Numbered from the stretch's first letter, positions 18,195 through 28,822 are shown. The stretch: 64,000 nt of DNA from Mesorhizobium sp. B2-4-3 (GCF_006442815.1 NZ_VFVL01000008.1:124001-188000), one strand, 5' to 3'. Notes: generated from the letters alone by a model not told the origin. A program made the numbers and translations.

Positions 18195-20759
18195 CTACTC
18201 GGCCGCGTCGCGGATGCCCGCCGGCGTATCCGGGATTCCGGAAGGCTTGTCCGGGAAGATGCAGATGACCGTGGTGCCCCTGTCCTGGCCGGTCTCGATG
18301 CGCACGGTTCCGCCATGCAGTTCGACGAAGCTCTTGACGATCGAGAGGCCCAGCCCGGCGCCGCGCCGCCGTCCGCCATTGGCGCGCGGCTCGAAGCGGC
18401 GGAAGACTGATTCCAGCACGTCCGGCGGCATGCCGGGGCCGTCGTCATGCACCGAGAACTCGACGCTGTCGGCCAAGCGGCGGCATGTCAGCGTGATCGT
18501 GCTCGCCTCCGGCGCGTAGTTTGCCGCGTTGCTGAGCAGGTTGTAGAGGATCTGGCGGATGCGGATCTCGTCGCCATGGAAGCTCGCGGGCGCCTCCGCC
18601 GCGTCGATCTCGAGCTTGATCCGGTGCTCGTCCAGCCGGTCGGCGACCAGCTCCGCCGCAGCCGCGATCGTCCGGTCGATGTTCATTTCGGAAATGTCGA
18701 GCTGCATGATGCCGGCATCGACGGTGGCCAGGTCGAGGATATCGTTGACGATGGTGAGCAGCACCGACGACGACGAGCCGACATGCTCGACATATTCGCG
18801 CTGTTTGGGCGTCAGCGGCCCGGTCGCGGGCAGCGACAGAAGCTCGGTGAAGCCGATGATGTTGGTCAGCGGCGAGCGCAGCTCATAGGACACGTGCTGC
18901 ACGAATTCGTTCTTCAGCTGGTCGGACTTCTCCAGCGCCTCGTTCCTGTCCTTCAGCGCCCGTTCGACATTGACGGTGTCGGTGACGTCGACGAAGGTGA
19001 TCATCACCTGGCCGTTCGGCAGGTGGATCACCGCGTAGCTCAGCACCGTGCCGTTGACGAGCTCGATCTGGCCGCGCCGGTCGCGCCGCTCGTCGTCGAA
19101 GCCGGTGACCGCGGCGACGAAGCCGCCCCACGGGCTGTTCACGGCGCGCTGGTCGCACAGGTCGCGGATCGCCGAAACATGGACGTTCGGCTTGACCGCC
19201 TCCACCGTCAGCCCCCACAGCGCGACGAAGGCCGGATTGGACAGGCGCAGCCGGCCGTCTGGACCGAACACGGCCACGCCTTCGGCGAGGTTGTCCAGCG
19301 TCTCGCCCTGCACCCGCACGGCGGTCTGGTAGCGGCTTTCGAGGTCCATCTTCTCGGTCAGGTTCTCGAACACCCAGGTGACGCCGCCCTTCGGCTGCGG
19401 GTTCGCCACGACGCGGATCGTCTTGCCGTCCGGCAGGTGCCACCAATGCTCCTGCGATTCGACGGCGCGATAGGCGCCGAGCAGGTTTTCCTTCCAGCGC
19501 CGCCATTCCGGCTGCTCGGCGATCCTGCCTTCTGAGCGCAGCCTGTCGAGCAGCAACGTGTTGGAGGGAGCGCTGAGCAGGAAGCCCGAGTCGAGACCCC
19601 ACAGCTTCTGGAAGGCCTGGTTGAAGAAGCGCAGCTTTTCCTCGGTGTCGAAGATCGCTACCGCCGTGTTCAACTGGTCCAGCGTGTCGGCATGGCTGCG
19701 CACGGTCCGCTCATACTCGGCGCGGATCGTCTCGGCGGCACTGGTGTCGCAGGCAAGTCCCGCCGAACCGTCGGCGCCGGCGAAATCGGTGACCGCGAAC
19801 ATGCGGCGGTCGCCCTCGATCACGGTGGAAAGCGTCTGCTCGAAGACCGGGCGCGACTTGTGCTGCTCGGCGATCTGCTCGCGTGCCTGGCCCCCGAGGA
19901 ATTCCTTCGCGTCGCGCACGGCCGCGACCGTGCTTTCCGCCTCCACCGCCTCGGCATAGGCGCGGTTGACCCATTGCAATCGCCCGTCCGCGCCGCGTAG
20001 CCACACCGGCATCTTCAACGCGTCGAGCAAGCCGACCATGGTGTCGTAGTCGGCGCTGAGCCGCTGGTTCTCGATCTTCAGCCTGGCCTGGTTGCGCAGC
20101 GTCTCCGACAGCGAGACGAAGCGCACCAGCACATGCGCCGCGCTCTTGCGGCCATGCACCTCCAGCGGCACGCCGGCCTGCGTTTCGATGACCAGGTCGA
20201 AGGCCTTCGCCTGTTCACGCAGCGCCGCGACCGCGTGCTCCAGCGCCGCCGCCGAGCGCGGCATCAGCCAGCGGCCGAAGGCCAGGAAAGCGGATCTGTC
20301 GTCGGGCGCGCCGCTTTCCAGCGGCAGGCTGCCGATGAGCTCGGGCTTCTTGTTGTCCGTGGTCCACACCACCAGGCGCTGGTCGCGCAGGTTGAGCAGC
20401 GCCTCGGAACGCTGCAGCGCCGCGTTGACGTCCGCGACGCGAGCCCTGAGCTGGACATTCTGCGAGGCGGTGCGGGCGCGCTCTCGGATCAGGAAGATGG
20501 CCGAGACAAGTGCTGCGCCCATGACGCCGACGAACATGGCGAGCTGCATGACCTCGGCGGTGTTGACGGACGCCGAGGCCTTTACCGGAGCACCTGTCTG
20601 GGCGTGGGCCGCGAAGGCGAGCAGCGGGCCGGCAAGCGCCGAGGTGGCAAGCAGTGAGGCCAGCCGCACGCCGGCACGAAAACCGCCGCCGCTCACGTTC
20701 GAATCCTCATGGCCGCCGGAAACGGCCTTTCCCGCGCGTGGCGGGTAATCCCCCGGCAT
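18195..20759 (-). CDS. divL: DivL-type PAS sensor kinase with tyrosine at the phosphorylation site
   Basis: About 854 residues. The N-terminus has two hydrophobic segments (LASLLATSALAGPLLAFAAHA and VMQLAMFVGVMGAALVSAIFLI), then a coiled region, several PAS-like domains (about 250-590), a dimerisation domain and an ATPase domain with DDGPGMPP and GAGLGLSIVKSF. The normal H-box histidine is tyrosine: HVSYELRSPL, Y625, codon 18885-18887. This marks Caulobacter DivL, which controls the CckA-CtrA cell-cycle pathway. The ATG at 20759 is preferred over one at 20840, because the longer form adds 27 residues without features. It is upstream of, and probably co-transcribed with, tsaE. Confidence 0.88.
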   Translation of the reverse strand: MPGDYPPRAGKAVSGGHEDSNVSGGGFRAGVRLASLLATSALAGPLLAFAAHAQTGAPVKASASVNTAEVMQLAMFVGVMGAALVSAIFLIRERARTASQNVQLRARVADVNAALQRSEALLNLRDQRLVVWTTDNKKPELIGSLPLESGAPDDRSAFLAFGRWLMPRSAAALEHAVAALREQAKAFDLVIETQAGVPLEVHGRKSAAHVLVRFVSLSETLRNQARLKIENQRLSADYDTMVGLLDALKMPVWLRGADGRLQWVNRAYAEAVEAESTVAAVRDAKEFLGGQAREQIAEQHKSRPVFEQTLSTVIEGDRRMFAVTDFAGADGSAGLACDTSAAETIRAEYERTVRSHADTLDQLNTAVAIFDTEEKLRFFNQAFQKLWGLDSGFLLSAPSNTLLLDRLRSEGRIAEQPEWRRWKENLLGAYRAVESQEHWWHLPDGKTIRVVANPQPKGGVTWVFENLTEKMDLESRYQTAVRVQGETLDNLAEGVAVFGPDGRLRLSNPAFVALWGLTVEAVKPNVHVSAIRDLCDQRAVNSPWGGFVAAVTGFDDERRDRRGQIELVNGTVLSYAVIHLPNGQVMITFVDVTDTVNVERALKDRNEALEKSDQLKNEFVQHVSYELRSPLTNIIGFTELLSLPATGPLTPKQREYVEHVGSSSSVLLTIVNDILDLATVDAGIMQLDISEMNIDRTIAAAAELVADRLDEHRIKLEIDAAEAPASFHGDEIRIRQILYNLLSNAANYAPEASTITLTCRRLADSVEFSVHDDGPGMPPDVLESVFRRFEPRANGGRRRGAGLGLSIVKSFVELHGGTVRIETGQDRGTTVICIFPDKPSGIPDTPAGIRDAAE

Positions 20760-20881
20760 GTCTTGGTCCTCTTCGCCGCTTGAATGCAAGACCGCCCTGA
20801 ATGCGTCCTCGGCCCAACATGTCCCCGGACCGCGAATCACAACAATAACGCTTGCCGGAATCGGCGTGAAGAATCATTGGC

Positions 20882-20922
20882 GCAAAAAATAAAGCCGGAT
20901 GGAAAGTCAACCACCCGGCTTC
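20882..20922 (-). terminator. Rho-independent terminator of ahcY
   Basis: On the minus strand, GAAGCCGGGTGG / CCATCCGGCTTT is followed by ATTTTTTGCG. It lies 28 bases past the ahcY stop and separates ahcY from divL. Confidence 0.8.
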
Positions 20923-20949
20923 AATATATGGTAGATAATTTCGCTTTGG

Positions 20950-22350
<1,401 letters not shown>

Positions 22351-22461
22351 GGCAGTGCTCCGGTGTGATTTTTTCTCAAAGACGCGCCGGCGCCGGGAGG
22401 CGCATGGGAGGGCGCGGTTGCCGGCCTGACTAGCAGATCGGCCGTCGCACGACAATGGGAT

Positions 22462-22477
22462 ATAAAGAAATCTTTAT
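22462..22477. promoter_or_regulatory. Candidate operator upstream of ahcY
   Basis: Perfect inverted repeat ATAAAGA-AA-TCTTTAT, AT-rich in a GC-rich context. It may be a SahR (ArsR-family, SAH-responsive) site, since SahR controls methionine-cycle genes in Proteobacteria. The motif match is from memory and unverified. Confidence 0.45.
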
Positions 22478-22506
22478 GCGCGCATGTCCTGGAAAAGCGA
22501 AGCTGT

Positions 22507-22832
22507 TCCGTGAAATCAGCGCAAACGCCGGGGATTGGTTGAAGCCGCTCCCAATCTCGTCATTCTATGGCGGAGCAAGGAGCGAAGCGACGCGGCGCAG
22601 ACCATAGAATCCATTCCGTGACCTTGGAGCGCCGCCACGGTGCAGAATTCTGCTCCGTTGCACGCCTTGGCGGAGGTAACGGCATGGATTCCAGGGTCTT
22701 CGCGACGGAGCTTCGCTCCTGCTCCGCCCTGGAATGACGATCGCGATTGCGCGTTTCGGCCATCTCCAACGCTTGCCACCTGCCAACGCGAACAGAGCCG
22801 ACCGGTCAAAATCCCCTGTGCTGGGGAACTAG
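22507..22832 (+). mobile_element. MITE-like palindromic element, copy B (left end missing)
   Basis: The left end starts within the element (CCGTGAAATCAGCGCAAACG). The right end reads TCAAAATCCCCTGTGCTGGGGAA then CTAG (22829-22832). Both hairpin arms are intact. The border CTAG contains the reverse complement of the ptsH TAG stop codon, so the element abuts ptsH exactly at its stop. Confidence 0.8.
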
Positions 22833-23125
22833 ATTTCCTCGCCGAAACGCGAGGCGACCAGCTGCTCCAGCGCATCCATGGCCGGCACGGCTTCCGGGCC
22901 GCTGGCGATGACGCGGATCGAATAACCCGGGCTTGCCGCCAGCATCATCAGGCCCATGATCGAGGTGCCGCCGACCTTCACACCGTCCTTCTCGACATGG
23001 ATGGTGGCGTCGAAGCCGCTGGCGACCTGGACGAACTTGGCCGAAGCGCGCGCGTGCAGGCCGCGCTGATTGATGATCGGGAACTCCCGCACCACCTCAT
23101 CCGTACGCGGCGCCGGTGCGTTCAT
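22829..23125 (-). CDS. ptsH: HPr phosphocarrier protein
   Basis: A 98-residue phosphocarrier. The EI-phosphorylated histidine is H24 (RGLHARASAKFV), and the regulatory serine region is GGTSIMGLMML (S55), the target of HPr kinase. It belongs to the reduced phosphotransferase chain of alphaproteobacteria, which regulates rather than transports. The ATG at 23125 overlaps the stop of the EIIA gene. The TAG stop lies within the CTAG border of a MITE-like element, so downstream sequence beyond the stop is the element. Confidence 0.95.
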   Translation of the reverse strand: MNAPAPRTDEVVREFPIINQRGLHARASAKFVQVASGFDATIHVEKDGVKVGGTSIMGLMMLAASPGYSIRVIASGPEAVPAMDALEQLVASRFGEEI

Positions 23126-23523
23126 TTGCTGCTCAGGAGCTGGCTGGCGACGTTGATGTATTTGCGGCCCGCCGCCTGCGCTTCGTCGAGCGCGGCGGCC
23201 ATGTTGTCGCCCTTGCGGATCGAGGAGAGCTTGATCAGCATCGGCAGGTTCATGCCGGCGATGACCTCGGTGCGGCCGGATTCCATCACCGAGATGGCGA
23301 GGTTGGAGGGCGTGCCGCCGAACATGTCGGTGAGCACGATGACGCCGGTTCCGGTGTCGACGCGCGCCACGGCGTCGACGATGTCGGCCCGGCGCTGCTC
23401 CATGTCGTCGTCGGCGCCGATCGCCACGGTTTCGAAATTGTCTTGCGGCCCGACGACATGCTCTACGGCATGCCGGAACTCGGTAGCGAGTTGACCGTGC
23501 GTCACGAGCACGAGTCCGATCAT
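23122..23523 (-). CDS. manX: PTS EIIA component, mannose type
   Basis: A 133-residue EIIA-Man domain protein. The phosphorylated histidine is H9 (VLVTHG). The fold-typical stretches VIVLTDMFGGTPSNLAI and AGMNLPMLIKL are present. No sugar-specific EIIB/EIIC genes lie nearby, so this is a regulatory EIIA acting with HPr, as known for rhizobia and Brucella. The start overlaps nothing upstream; 164 bases without recognisable features separate it from hprK. Confidence 0.92.
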   Translation of the reverse strand: MIGLVLVTHGQLATEFRHAVEHVVGPQDNFETVAIGADDDMEQRRADIVDAVARVDTGTGVIVLTDMFGGTPSNLAISVMESGRTEVIAGMNLPMLIKLSSIRKGDNMAAALDEAQAAGRKYINVASQLLSSK

Positions 23524-23687
23524 TCTCTGGTGGCTCCCGTCATCGCCGCTTTACAGGCGTATCTTATGTTCGCCGGCCATTCCAGGCGGCGGGAGCGCTA
23601 TCTTGTCGACGCACGGCCGGTTGACAAGCCCAAAATTGCGGCGGCCCGGGCCATTTTGACGCATCGCAGCAAAAATCCCGGGCCGGA

Positions 23688-24149
23688 TCATGAAAAAGGC
23701 TGGATCGACAGCCGCGCCATCAGCATGGACAGCGCGGCGGTGATATTTTGCCGGGCGACATCGACGCGGGGCAGCCGGCATCCGTCGATCGTTTCCGCGG
23801 CTTCGTCCTGCAGGCGCGCCATGTCGGCCGGCTCGACCAGCCGCACCATGAGGTCGATCACGGCGGCCGGTTCGAAAGCCAGCGGCCGCGGGCCGATGCC
23901 GTGCACCTCGGCGAGACCGGCGATGCTCGCCGGCGCACGGCACACCAGCCGGCCGCCATGGGCCACCGCAAACAACTGGTCGTCGCCCACCAGCCGGGCA
24001 AAAAGCCCCCGCGCGCGGCAATGATCGATCAGCGCCAGCGCCAGCGTCGTCTTGCCGGCGCCCGACGGTCCGGTGATCAGCACGCCGCGCTCGCCGACCA
24101 GTACGGCTGTCCCATGGATGTTGCGGGGCTTTGCGGCGGCGTCTGGCAT
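23688..24149 (-). CDS. hprK: HPr kinase/phosphorylase, short alphaproteobacterial form
   Basis: A 153-residue protein that is only the C-terminal kinase domain of the Firmicute enzyme. The P-loop is GPSGAGKTTLA at residues 27-37, followed by GDDQLF and AEVHGIGPRPL. It phosphorylates the serine of HPr. It starts 14 bases after chvG, so chvI-chvG-hprK-manX-ptsH may be co-regulated; this link between the ChvGI system and the phosphotransferase proteins is conserved in many Rhizobiales. Confidence 0.93.
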   Translation of the reverse strand: MPDAAAKPRNIHGTAVLVGERGVLITGPSGAGKTTLALALIDHCRARGLFARLVGDDQLFAVAHGGRLVCRAPASIAGLAEVHGIGPRPLAFEPAAVIDLMVRLVEPADMARLQDEAAETIDGCRLPRVDVARQNITAALSMLMARLSIQPFS

Positions 24150-24163
24150 GTTCGGCTCGGCGA

Positions 24164-25948
24164 TCAGCCTTCCGCCGGCAGCGTCACCACGAAACGCGCG
24201 CCCTTGATCTCGCCGGGCTTGGTGCCGGGGATGTTCTCGGCCGTCAGCGTGCCGCCATGCGCCTCGACGATCTGGCGGCTGATCGACAGCCCGAGGCCGG
24301 AGTTCTGGCCGAATGCCTCGCCGGCCGGCCGGTCGGTATAGAAGCGCTCGAAGATGCGATCGATCTTCTCGGCCCGGATACCCGGACCGTTGTCGTCGAC
24401 GGTGATGATGTTGAACTTGCCCGCGCGCGCCAACGAGATCGCTATGTGGCCATGCTCGTCGGGCACGAAGGAACGCGCGTTCTCGATCAGGTTGGTGATG
24501 ACCTGACCGATCCTGAGGTCATGGCCGACAACGAAATATCCTTTGGCGCCGGCCGGCAGCTTGGCGACCTTGAGCTCGATCTCGACGGCCTTCTTGTTGC
24601 GCGTCGCCTCGCGCGAGACCGCGATGAGATCGGTGGTGAATTTCTTCAGGTCGACGGTCGCGGCATCCTCGCGCGCAAGCTCGGCATCGAGCCGCGAAGC
24701 GTCCGAGATGTCGGTGATCAGCCGGTCGAGCCGCCTCACATCGTGCTGGATGATTTCCATCAGACGCGCGCGAGACGTATCATTTTTCGCCAAAGGTAAT
24801 GTCTCGACCGCGCTGCGCAGCGAAGTCAGCGGGTTCTTCAATTCATGCGAGACATCCGCCGCGAAACTCTCGATCGCCTCGATTCTCGCGTACAGCGCAT
24901 TCGTCATGTCGCGCACGGCAATGGACAAATTGCCGATCTCGTCCTGGCGATCGGAAAAATCGGGGATTTCCTCGCGGCTCTTGACGCCGCGCCGCACCCT
25001 GACGGCGGCCGCGGAAAGCCGGCGCAGCGGATTGGCGATGGTGGAGGCGAGCAGCATCGACAGGATCGCGGTGACCAAAGCCGCCACCCCGAACACGCGC
25101 AGGATCGCCTTGCGCTCGGCCGCCACGATCTTGTCGATGTCGCCGCCTTCGGTGGACAGCATCAGCACGCCGAGCACGGCGCGGAAGCGCTGGATCGGCA
25201 CCGCGACGGAGACGATCTGCTCGCCCTGCTCGCTCACCCGCACGATGGTCGAGGGGCTGCCGGTCAGCGCCTTGACCACTTCGGGGAAGGCCGCGCCATT
25301 GCCGCCGGGCTGCTCGTGGTAGACCGGCAGGTCCTTGTTGCGGAAGAAGTCGAAGATGAATTTCTCGACTCGCTCCACGACGCCGGGCTGTTCGTCTTCG
25401 ACCGGCGGCAGGTCGTAGCGCAGGATCTGGCCGCGCGAATAAAGATGCCGCGAATCGAGCAGCAGGTTGGCGTCGCGGTCATAGATGCGGGCGCGGGTGC
25501 GCGTCGGCGAGATCAAGCGTCGCAGCACCGGCGCCACGCGCTCGGGATTGATCGGGAAATCGAGATTGTCGAGCTGGTCCGACCCCGGCCCCAGGCTTTC
25601 GCCCGCCTGCAGCTCAAGCAGCTTTTCCGGGTCGATGCTGATCGAATCGGTCTCGACGGTCGCCGAAGCCGCGATCGCGCCGGCGATGATCTCGCCCTGC
25701 GTCATCAGGCTTTCGACGCGCGCGTCGATCAGCCCGTCGCGGAAGGTGTTGAGATAAAGGATGCCGGTGACCAGCACGGCGAGGCCGGCCAGGTTGAGGA
25801 ACAGGATGCGCCGGGTCAGGCTGGAGAAGATGTGATGGCCGAGAAACCGGCGCATCGGCACCGTGAATTTCGACACGAAGGCGGGCACGATCCGCGACGG
25901 GCGCCTTGCCGCGCCCGCCCGTCTGCCTCGCTCTACTTCCACTGCCAT
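24164..25948 (-). CDS. chvG: Sensor histidine kinase ChvG/ExoS
   Basis: A 594-residue membrane kinase. The first membrane segment (RRILFLNLAGLAVLVTGILY) is near residue 50-70. A periplasmic domain of about 200 residues is followed by a second segment (VFGVAALVTAILSMLLAST), a HAMP region, the phospho-acceptor H in ADVSHELKNPLTSL, and the ATPase motifs NLIENA, DDNGPGI and SGLGLSISRQI. It pairs with ChvI and controls succinoglycan, motility and acid or host responses in rhizobia. An alternative start is the Met about 32 residues in (MRRFLGHH). Confidence 0.94.
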   Translation of the reverse strand: MAVEVERGRRAGAARRPSRIVPAFVSKFTVPMRRFLGHHIFSSLTRRILFLNLAGLAVLVTGILYLNTFRDGLIDARVESLMTQGEIIAGAIAASATVETDSISIDPEKLLELQAGESLGPGSDQLDNLDFPINPERVAPVLRRLISPTRTRARIYDRDANLLLDSRHLYSRGQILRYDLPPVEDEQPGVVERVEKFIFDFFRNKDLPVYHEQPGGNGAAFPEVVKALTGSPSTIVRVSEQGEQIVSVAVPIQRFRAVLGVLMLSTEGGDIDKIVAAERKAILRVFGVAALVTAILSMLLASTIANPLRRLSAAAVRVRRGVKSREEIPDFSDRQDEIGNLSIAVRDMTNALYARIEAIESFAADVSHELKNPLTSLRSAVETLPLAKNDTSRARLMEIIQHDVRRLDRLITDISDASRLDAELAREDAATVDLKKFTTDLIAVSREATRNKKAVEIELKVAKLPAGAKGYFVVGHDLRIGQVITNLIENARSFVPDEHGHIAISLARAGKFNIITVDDNGPGIRAEKIDRIFERFYTDRPAGEAFGQNSGLGLSISRQIVEAHGGTLTAENIPGTKPGEIKGARFVVTLPAEG

Positions 25949-25970
25949 CGACTAGCAGGCCCTGCTTAGT

Positions 25971-26099
25971 TGGTGAGTAGCGAGTAGTGAGTAGGGAATA
26001 GAGACATGGTTGGCTGACCGCGGCTATGAATGAGCGGCCGCTCTCACCATTCAAAACTGACTACCGACTATTCCCTACTGCCTACTCACTACTGCCTAT
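25971..26099. repeat. Inverted repeat of gagtagtgagtag type between chvI and chvG
   Basis: GTGAGTAGCGAGTAGTGAGT and GGGAATAG (25973-26002) are mirrored by CTATTCCC and TACTGCCTACTCACTACTGC (26068-26096). The left arm is made of imperfect GAGTAGT tandem units. A hairpin of about 30 bp could form in the chvI-chvG transcript and may change the relative expression of the two genes. Confidence 0.7.
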
Positions 26100-26801
26100 T
26101 CAAGCCTCGCGGAACCGGTATCCGACTCCGTAAAGGGTTTCGATCATCTCGAAGTCGTCGTCGACGGCCTTGAACTTCTTGCGCAGCCGCTTGATGTGGC
26201 TGTCGATGGTGCGGTCGTCGACATAGACCTGCTCATCATAGGCCGAATCCATCAGCGCATCACGGCTTTTTACCACGCCGGGGCGCTGCGCCAGCGAATG
26301 CAGGATGAGGAATTCGGTCACCGTCAGCGTCACCGGCTCGCCCTTCCAGGTGCAGGTGTGCCGCTCCTGGTCCATCACCAGCTGGCCGCGTTCGAGCGAG
26401 CGGGCCTGCTGGCTCGGCGCCTTGGCCGCCGCCTCGCGGGCGCTGGTCCGGCGCAGCACGGCGCGCACGCGCTCGACAAGCAGGCGCTGCGAGAAGGGTT
26501 TGCGGATGAAGTCGTCGGCACCCATCTTGAGGCCGAACAATTCGTCGATCTCGTCGTCCTTTGACGTCAGGAAGATGACCGGCAGGTCCGACTTCTGGCG
26601 CATGCGGCGCAACAGCTCCATGCCGTCCATGCGCGGCATCTTGATGTCGAGGATGGCGAGGTTCGGCGGCCGCGCCGCCAGGCCTTCCAGCGCCGACGCG
26701 CCGTCGGTGTAGGTTTCGACCCGATAGCCCTCGGACTCGAGCGCGATCGACACCGATGTCAGAATGTTGCGGTCGTCGTCGACAAGCGCGATTGTTGCCA
26801 T
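26100..26801 (-). CDS. chvI: Response regulator ChvI
   Basis: A 233-residue OmpR/PhoB-type regulator. The receiver domain starts [11 protein letters not shown]; the phospho-acceptor is D52 ([10 protein letters not shown]), with T and K at FLTSKDD and IRKPF. The winged-helix C-terminus contains [17 protein letters not shown] and LYGVGYRF. The ATG at 26801 ([10 protein letters not shown]) fits the family; longer starts at 26819 and 26873 are unlikely. It is first in the chvI-chvG-hprK order, and diverges from pckA across a 341-base AT-rich region. Confidence 0.95.
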   Translation of the reverse strand: MATIALVDDDRNILTSVSIALESEGYRVETYTDGASALEGLAARPPNLAILDIKMPRMDGMELLRRMRQKSDLPVIFLTSKDDEIDELFGLKMGADDFIRKPFSQRLLVERVRAVLRRTSAREAAAKAPSQQARSLERGQLVMDQERHTCTWKGEPVTLTVTEFLILHSLAQRPGVVKSRDALMDSAYDEQVYVDDRTIDSHIKRLRKKFKAVDDDFEMIETLYGVGYRFREA

Positions 26802-27002
26802 TTCAAGCGGCTCCCTCATGAGCTGTCCCTTCTGTCGTCGAGAAGGGGCTTTTGCAGGACAAATTGGGTACAAAATGTGGCACGGGCCTTGTCCGAAGTC
26901 ACGAGCGGCCTGCCGTCACACGCCATCGCACCCTAATTGGGATTGGACGAACCGAGCCTGCCAATCCTTTGGGCAACCTCTATGGTTTTTTGCACATATA
27001 AA

Positions 27003-27037
27003 CGATTTAAACAACTTTCAAATTTTTTAAATCGATT
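27003..27037. promoter_or_regulatory. Palindromes in the chvI-pckA intergenic region
   Basis: CGATTTAAA (27003-27011) and TTTAAATCG (27026-27034) form a 9-bp perfect inverted repeat. The right half overlaps AATCGATT (27030-27037), a palindrome with a central CG as in LacI-family operators. Rhizobial pckA is known to be controlled by the LacI-type regulator PckR and linked to ChvI, so this is a candidate site. The rest of the 341-base region (26802-27142) holds no gene that I can see. Confidence 0.4.
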
Positions 27038-27142
27038 AATGATTTGATATCATTCGGCTTTTCTGGTTCTGAACCTGACGGCCCCAGCGCGGGCTCCGGG
27101 AAGTCACCCGTCAGATGCGGCCAAATCCAGAGAGGAAATTTG

Positions 27143-28753
27143 ATGTCGGAAGCCGGCAAACGCAACCCCGACTGCGCCATCGACGCGATAGGCCTGAAGA
27201 CAACGGGCATGGTACGCTATAATTTTGGCGCCGCCGAACTCTACGAGGAAGCGATCCGGCGCGGCGAGGCGAGATTGACCGCGCAGGGCGCGCTGGTCGC
27301 CGAGACCGGCCAGCACACCGGGCGTTCGCCGAAGGACAAATTCGTCGTGCGCGACGAGGCGACCGGCGGCCAAGTCTGGTGGGACAACAACAAGGCGATC
27401 TCGCCGGGTGAGTTCGAGGCGCTGCTGGCGGATTTCAAGGCTCATGCGGCCGGCAAGGATCTCTACGTGCAGGACCTCGTCGGCGGCGCCGACGCCGATC
27501 TCAAGCTGCCGACCCGGGTCATCACCGAATTCGCCTGGCATTCGCTGTTCATCCGCAATCTTTTGATCCGCCCCGAAGCCGCCGAACTCGAGCATTTCGT
27601 GCCGGACATGACGATCGTCGACCTGCCATCCTTCCGCGCCGATCCCGCCCGCCATGGCACCCGCACCGAAACGGTGATCGCCGTCGACCTCACCCGCAAG
27701 ATCGTGCTGATCGGCGGCACCTCCTATGCCGGCGAGATGAAGAAGTCGGTGTTCACGATGCTGAACTACCTGCTGCCGTCACAGGGCGTCATGCCGATGC
27801 ACTGCTCCGCCAATGAAGGTCCGGACAGCGACGCGGCCGTCTTCTTCGGCCTGTCCGGCACCGGCAAGACGACCCTTTCCGCGGATCCGTCGCGCACGCT
27901 GATCGGCGATGACGAGCATGGCTGGGGCCCGCACGGCATCTTCAATTTCGAAGGCGGCTGCTACGCCAAGACGATCAGGCTGTCCGCGGAGGCCGAGCCT
28001 GAGATATTCGCCACCACGCAGCGCTTCGGCACGGTGCTGGAGAACGTGGTGCTCGACGCCTGCCGCGTTCCGGATTTCAACGATGGCAGCCTGACCGAGA
28101 ACACGCGCTGCGCCTATCCGCTGGACTTTATCCCCAATGCCTCGAAGACCGGCCGCGCCGGTCATCCGAAGAACATCATCATGCTGACCGCCGATGCCTT
28201 CGGCGTCATGCCGCCGATCGCGAGGCTGACGCCGGCGCAGGCGATGTACCACTTCCTGTCGGGCTATACCGCCAAGGTTGCGGGCACGGAAAAGGGCGTC
28301 ACCGAGCCGGAAGCGACGTTCTCGACCTGCTTCGGCGCCCCGTTCATGCCGCGCCACCCGTCCGAATACGGCAATCTGCTGCGCGAGCTGATCGCCGGCC
28401 ATGGCGTCGACTGCTGGCTGGTCAACACCGGCTGGACCGGCGGCGCCTACGGCACCGGCCGCCGCATGCCGATCAAGGTGACGCGCGCCTTGCTGGGCGC
28501 CGCGCTCGACGGCTCGCTGAAGTCGGCCGAGTTCCGCACCGACGCCAATTTCGGGTTCGAGGTGCCGGTGGCGGTCCCGGGTGTCGACGGCGCCATTCTC
28601 GACCCGCGCTCGACCTGGGCGGACAAGGCCGGCTACGACCGCCAGGCCGCAAAGCTGGTCAATATGTTCGCGACCAATTTCGAGAAGTTCGAACGCCACG
28701 TCGACGCCACCATCCTCGGCGCGGCCCCGCGCTTGCAGGAAGCGGCTGAATAG
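27143..28753 (+). CDS. pckA: Phosphoenolpyruvate carboxykinase (ATP)
   Basis: Converts oxaloacetate and ATP to phosphoenolpyruvate, the first step of gluconeogenesis from dicarboxylates. The protein has 536 residues. Key motifs are TGRSPKDKF, the Walker A-like kinase loop [20 protein letters not shown] and [15 protein letters not shown]. The start at 27143 has the ribosome site GAGGAAAT; the open frame upstream to 27044 has no family similarity. A terminator follows. Confidence 0.97.
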   Translation: MSEAGKRNPDCAIDAIGLKTTGMVRYNFGAAELYEEAIRRGEARLTAQGALVAETGQHTGRSPKDKFVVRDEATGGQVWWDNNKAISPGEFEALLADFKAHAAGKDLYVQDLVGGADADLKLPTRVITEFAWHSLFIRNLLIRPEAAELEHFVPDMTIVDLPSFRADPARHGTRTETVIAVDLTRKIVLIGGTSYAGEMKKSVFTMLNYLLPSQGVMPMHCSANEGPDSDAAVFFGLSGTGKTTLSADPSRTLIGDDEHGWGPHGIFNFEGGCYAKTIRLSAEAEPEIFATTQRFGTVLENVVLDACRVPDFNDGSLTENTRCAYPLDFIPNASKTGRAGHPKNIIMLTADAFGVMPPIARLTPAQAMYHFLSGYTAKVAGTEKGVTEPEATFSTCFGAPFMPRHPSEYGNLLRELIAGHGVDCWLVNTGWTGGAYGTGRRMPIKVTRALLGAALDGSLKSAEFRTDANFGFEVPVAVPGVDGAILDPRSTWADKAGYDRQAAKLVNMFATNFEKFERHVDATILGAAPRLQEAAE

Positions 28754-28777
28754 CGGCCGCTTCTCATCTTTCCTCCA

Positions 28778-28809
28778 GGGCCTGGCTCGCGCCGGGCCTT
28801 TTCTTTTTG
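28778..28809 (+). terminator. Rho-independent terminator of pckA
   Basis: GGCCTGGC (28779-28786) pairs with GCCGGGCC (28791-28798) with one G-U pair, followed by TTTTCTTTTT. Confidence 0.8.
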
Positions 28810-28822
28810 CCGTCATCGCGTC

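Noticed and set aside
22351..22506. Possible SAM or SAH riboswitch in the ahcY leader
   Set aside because: I could not find the conserved core or paired elements of a SAM-II or SAH riboswitch. Only a DNA-type palindrome was seen.
27003..27034. Rho-independent terminator for a transcript entering pckA
   Set aside because: The stem is AT-rich with no G-C core, and no transcript would need to end there because chvI is transcribed away from it.
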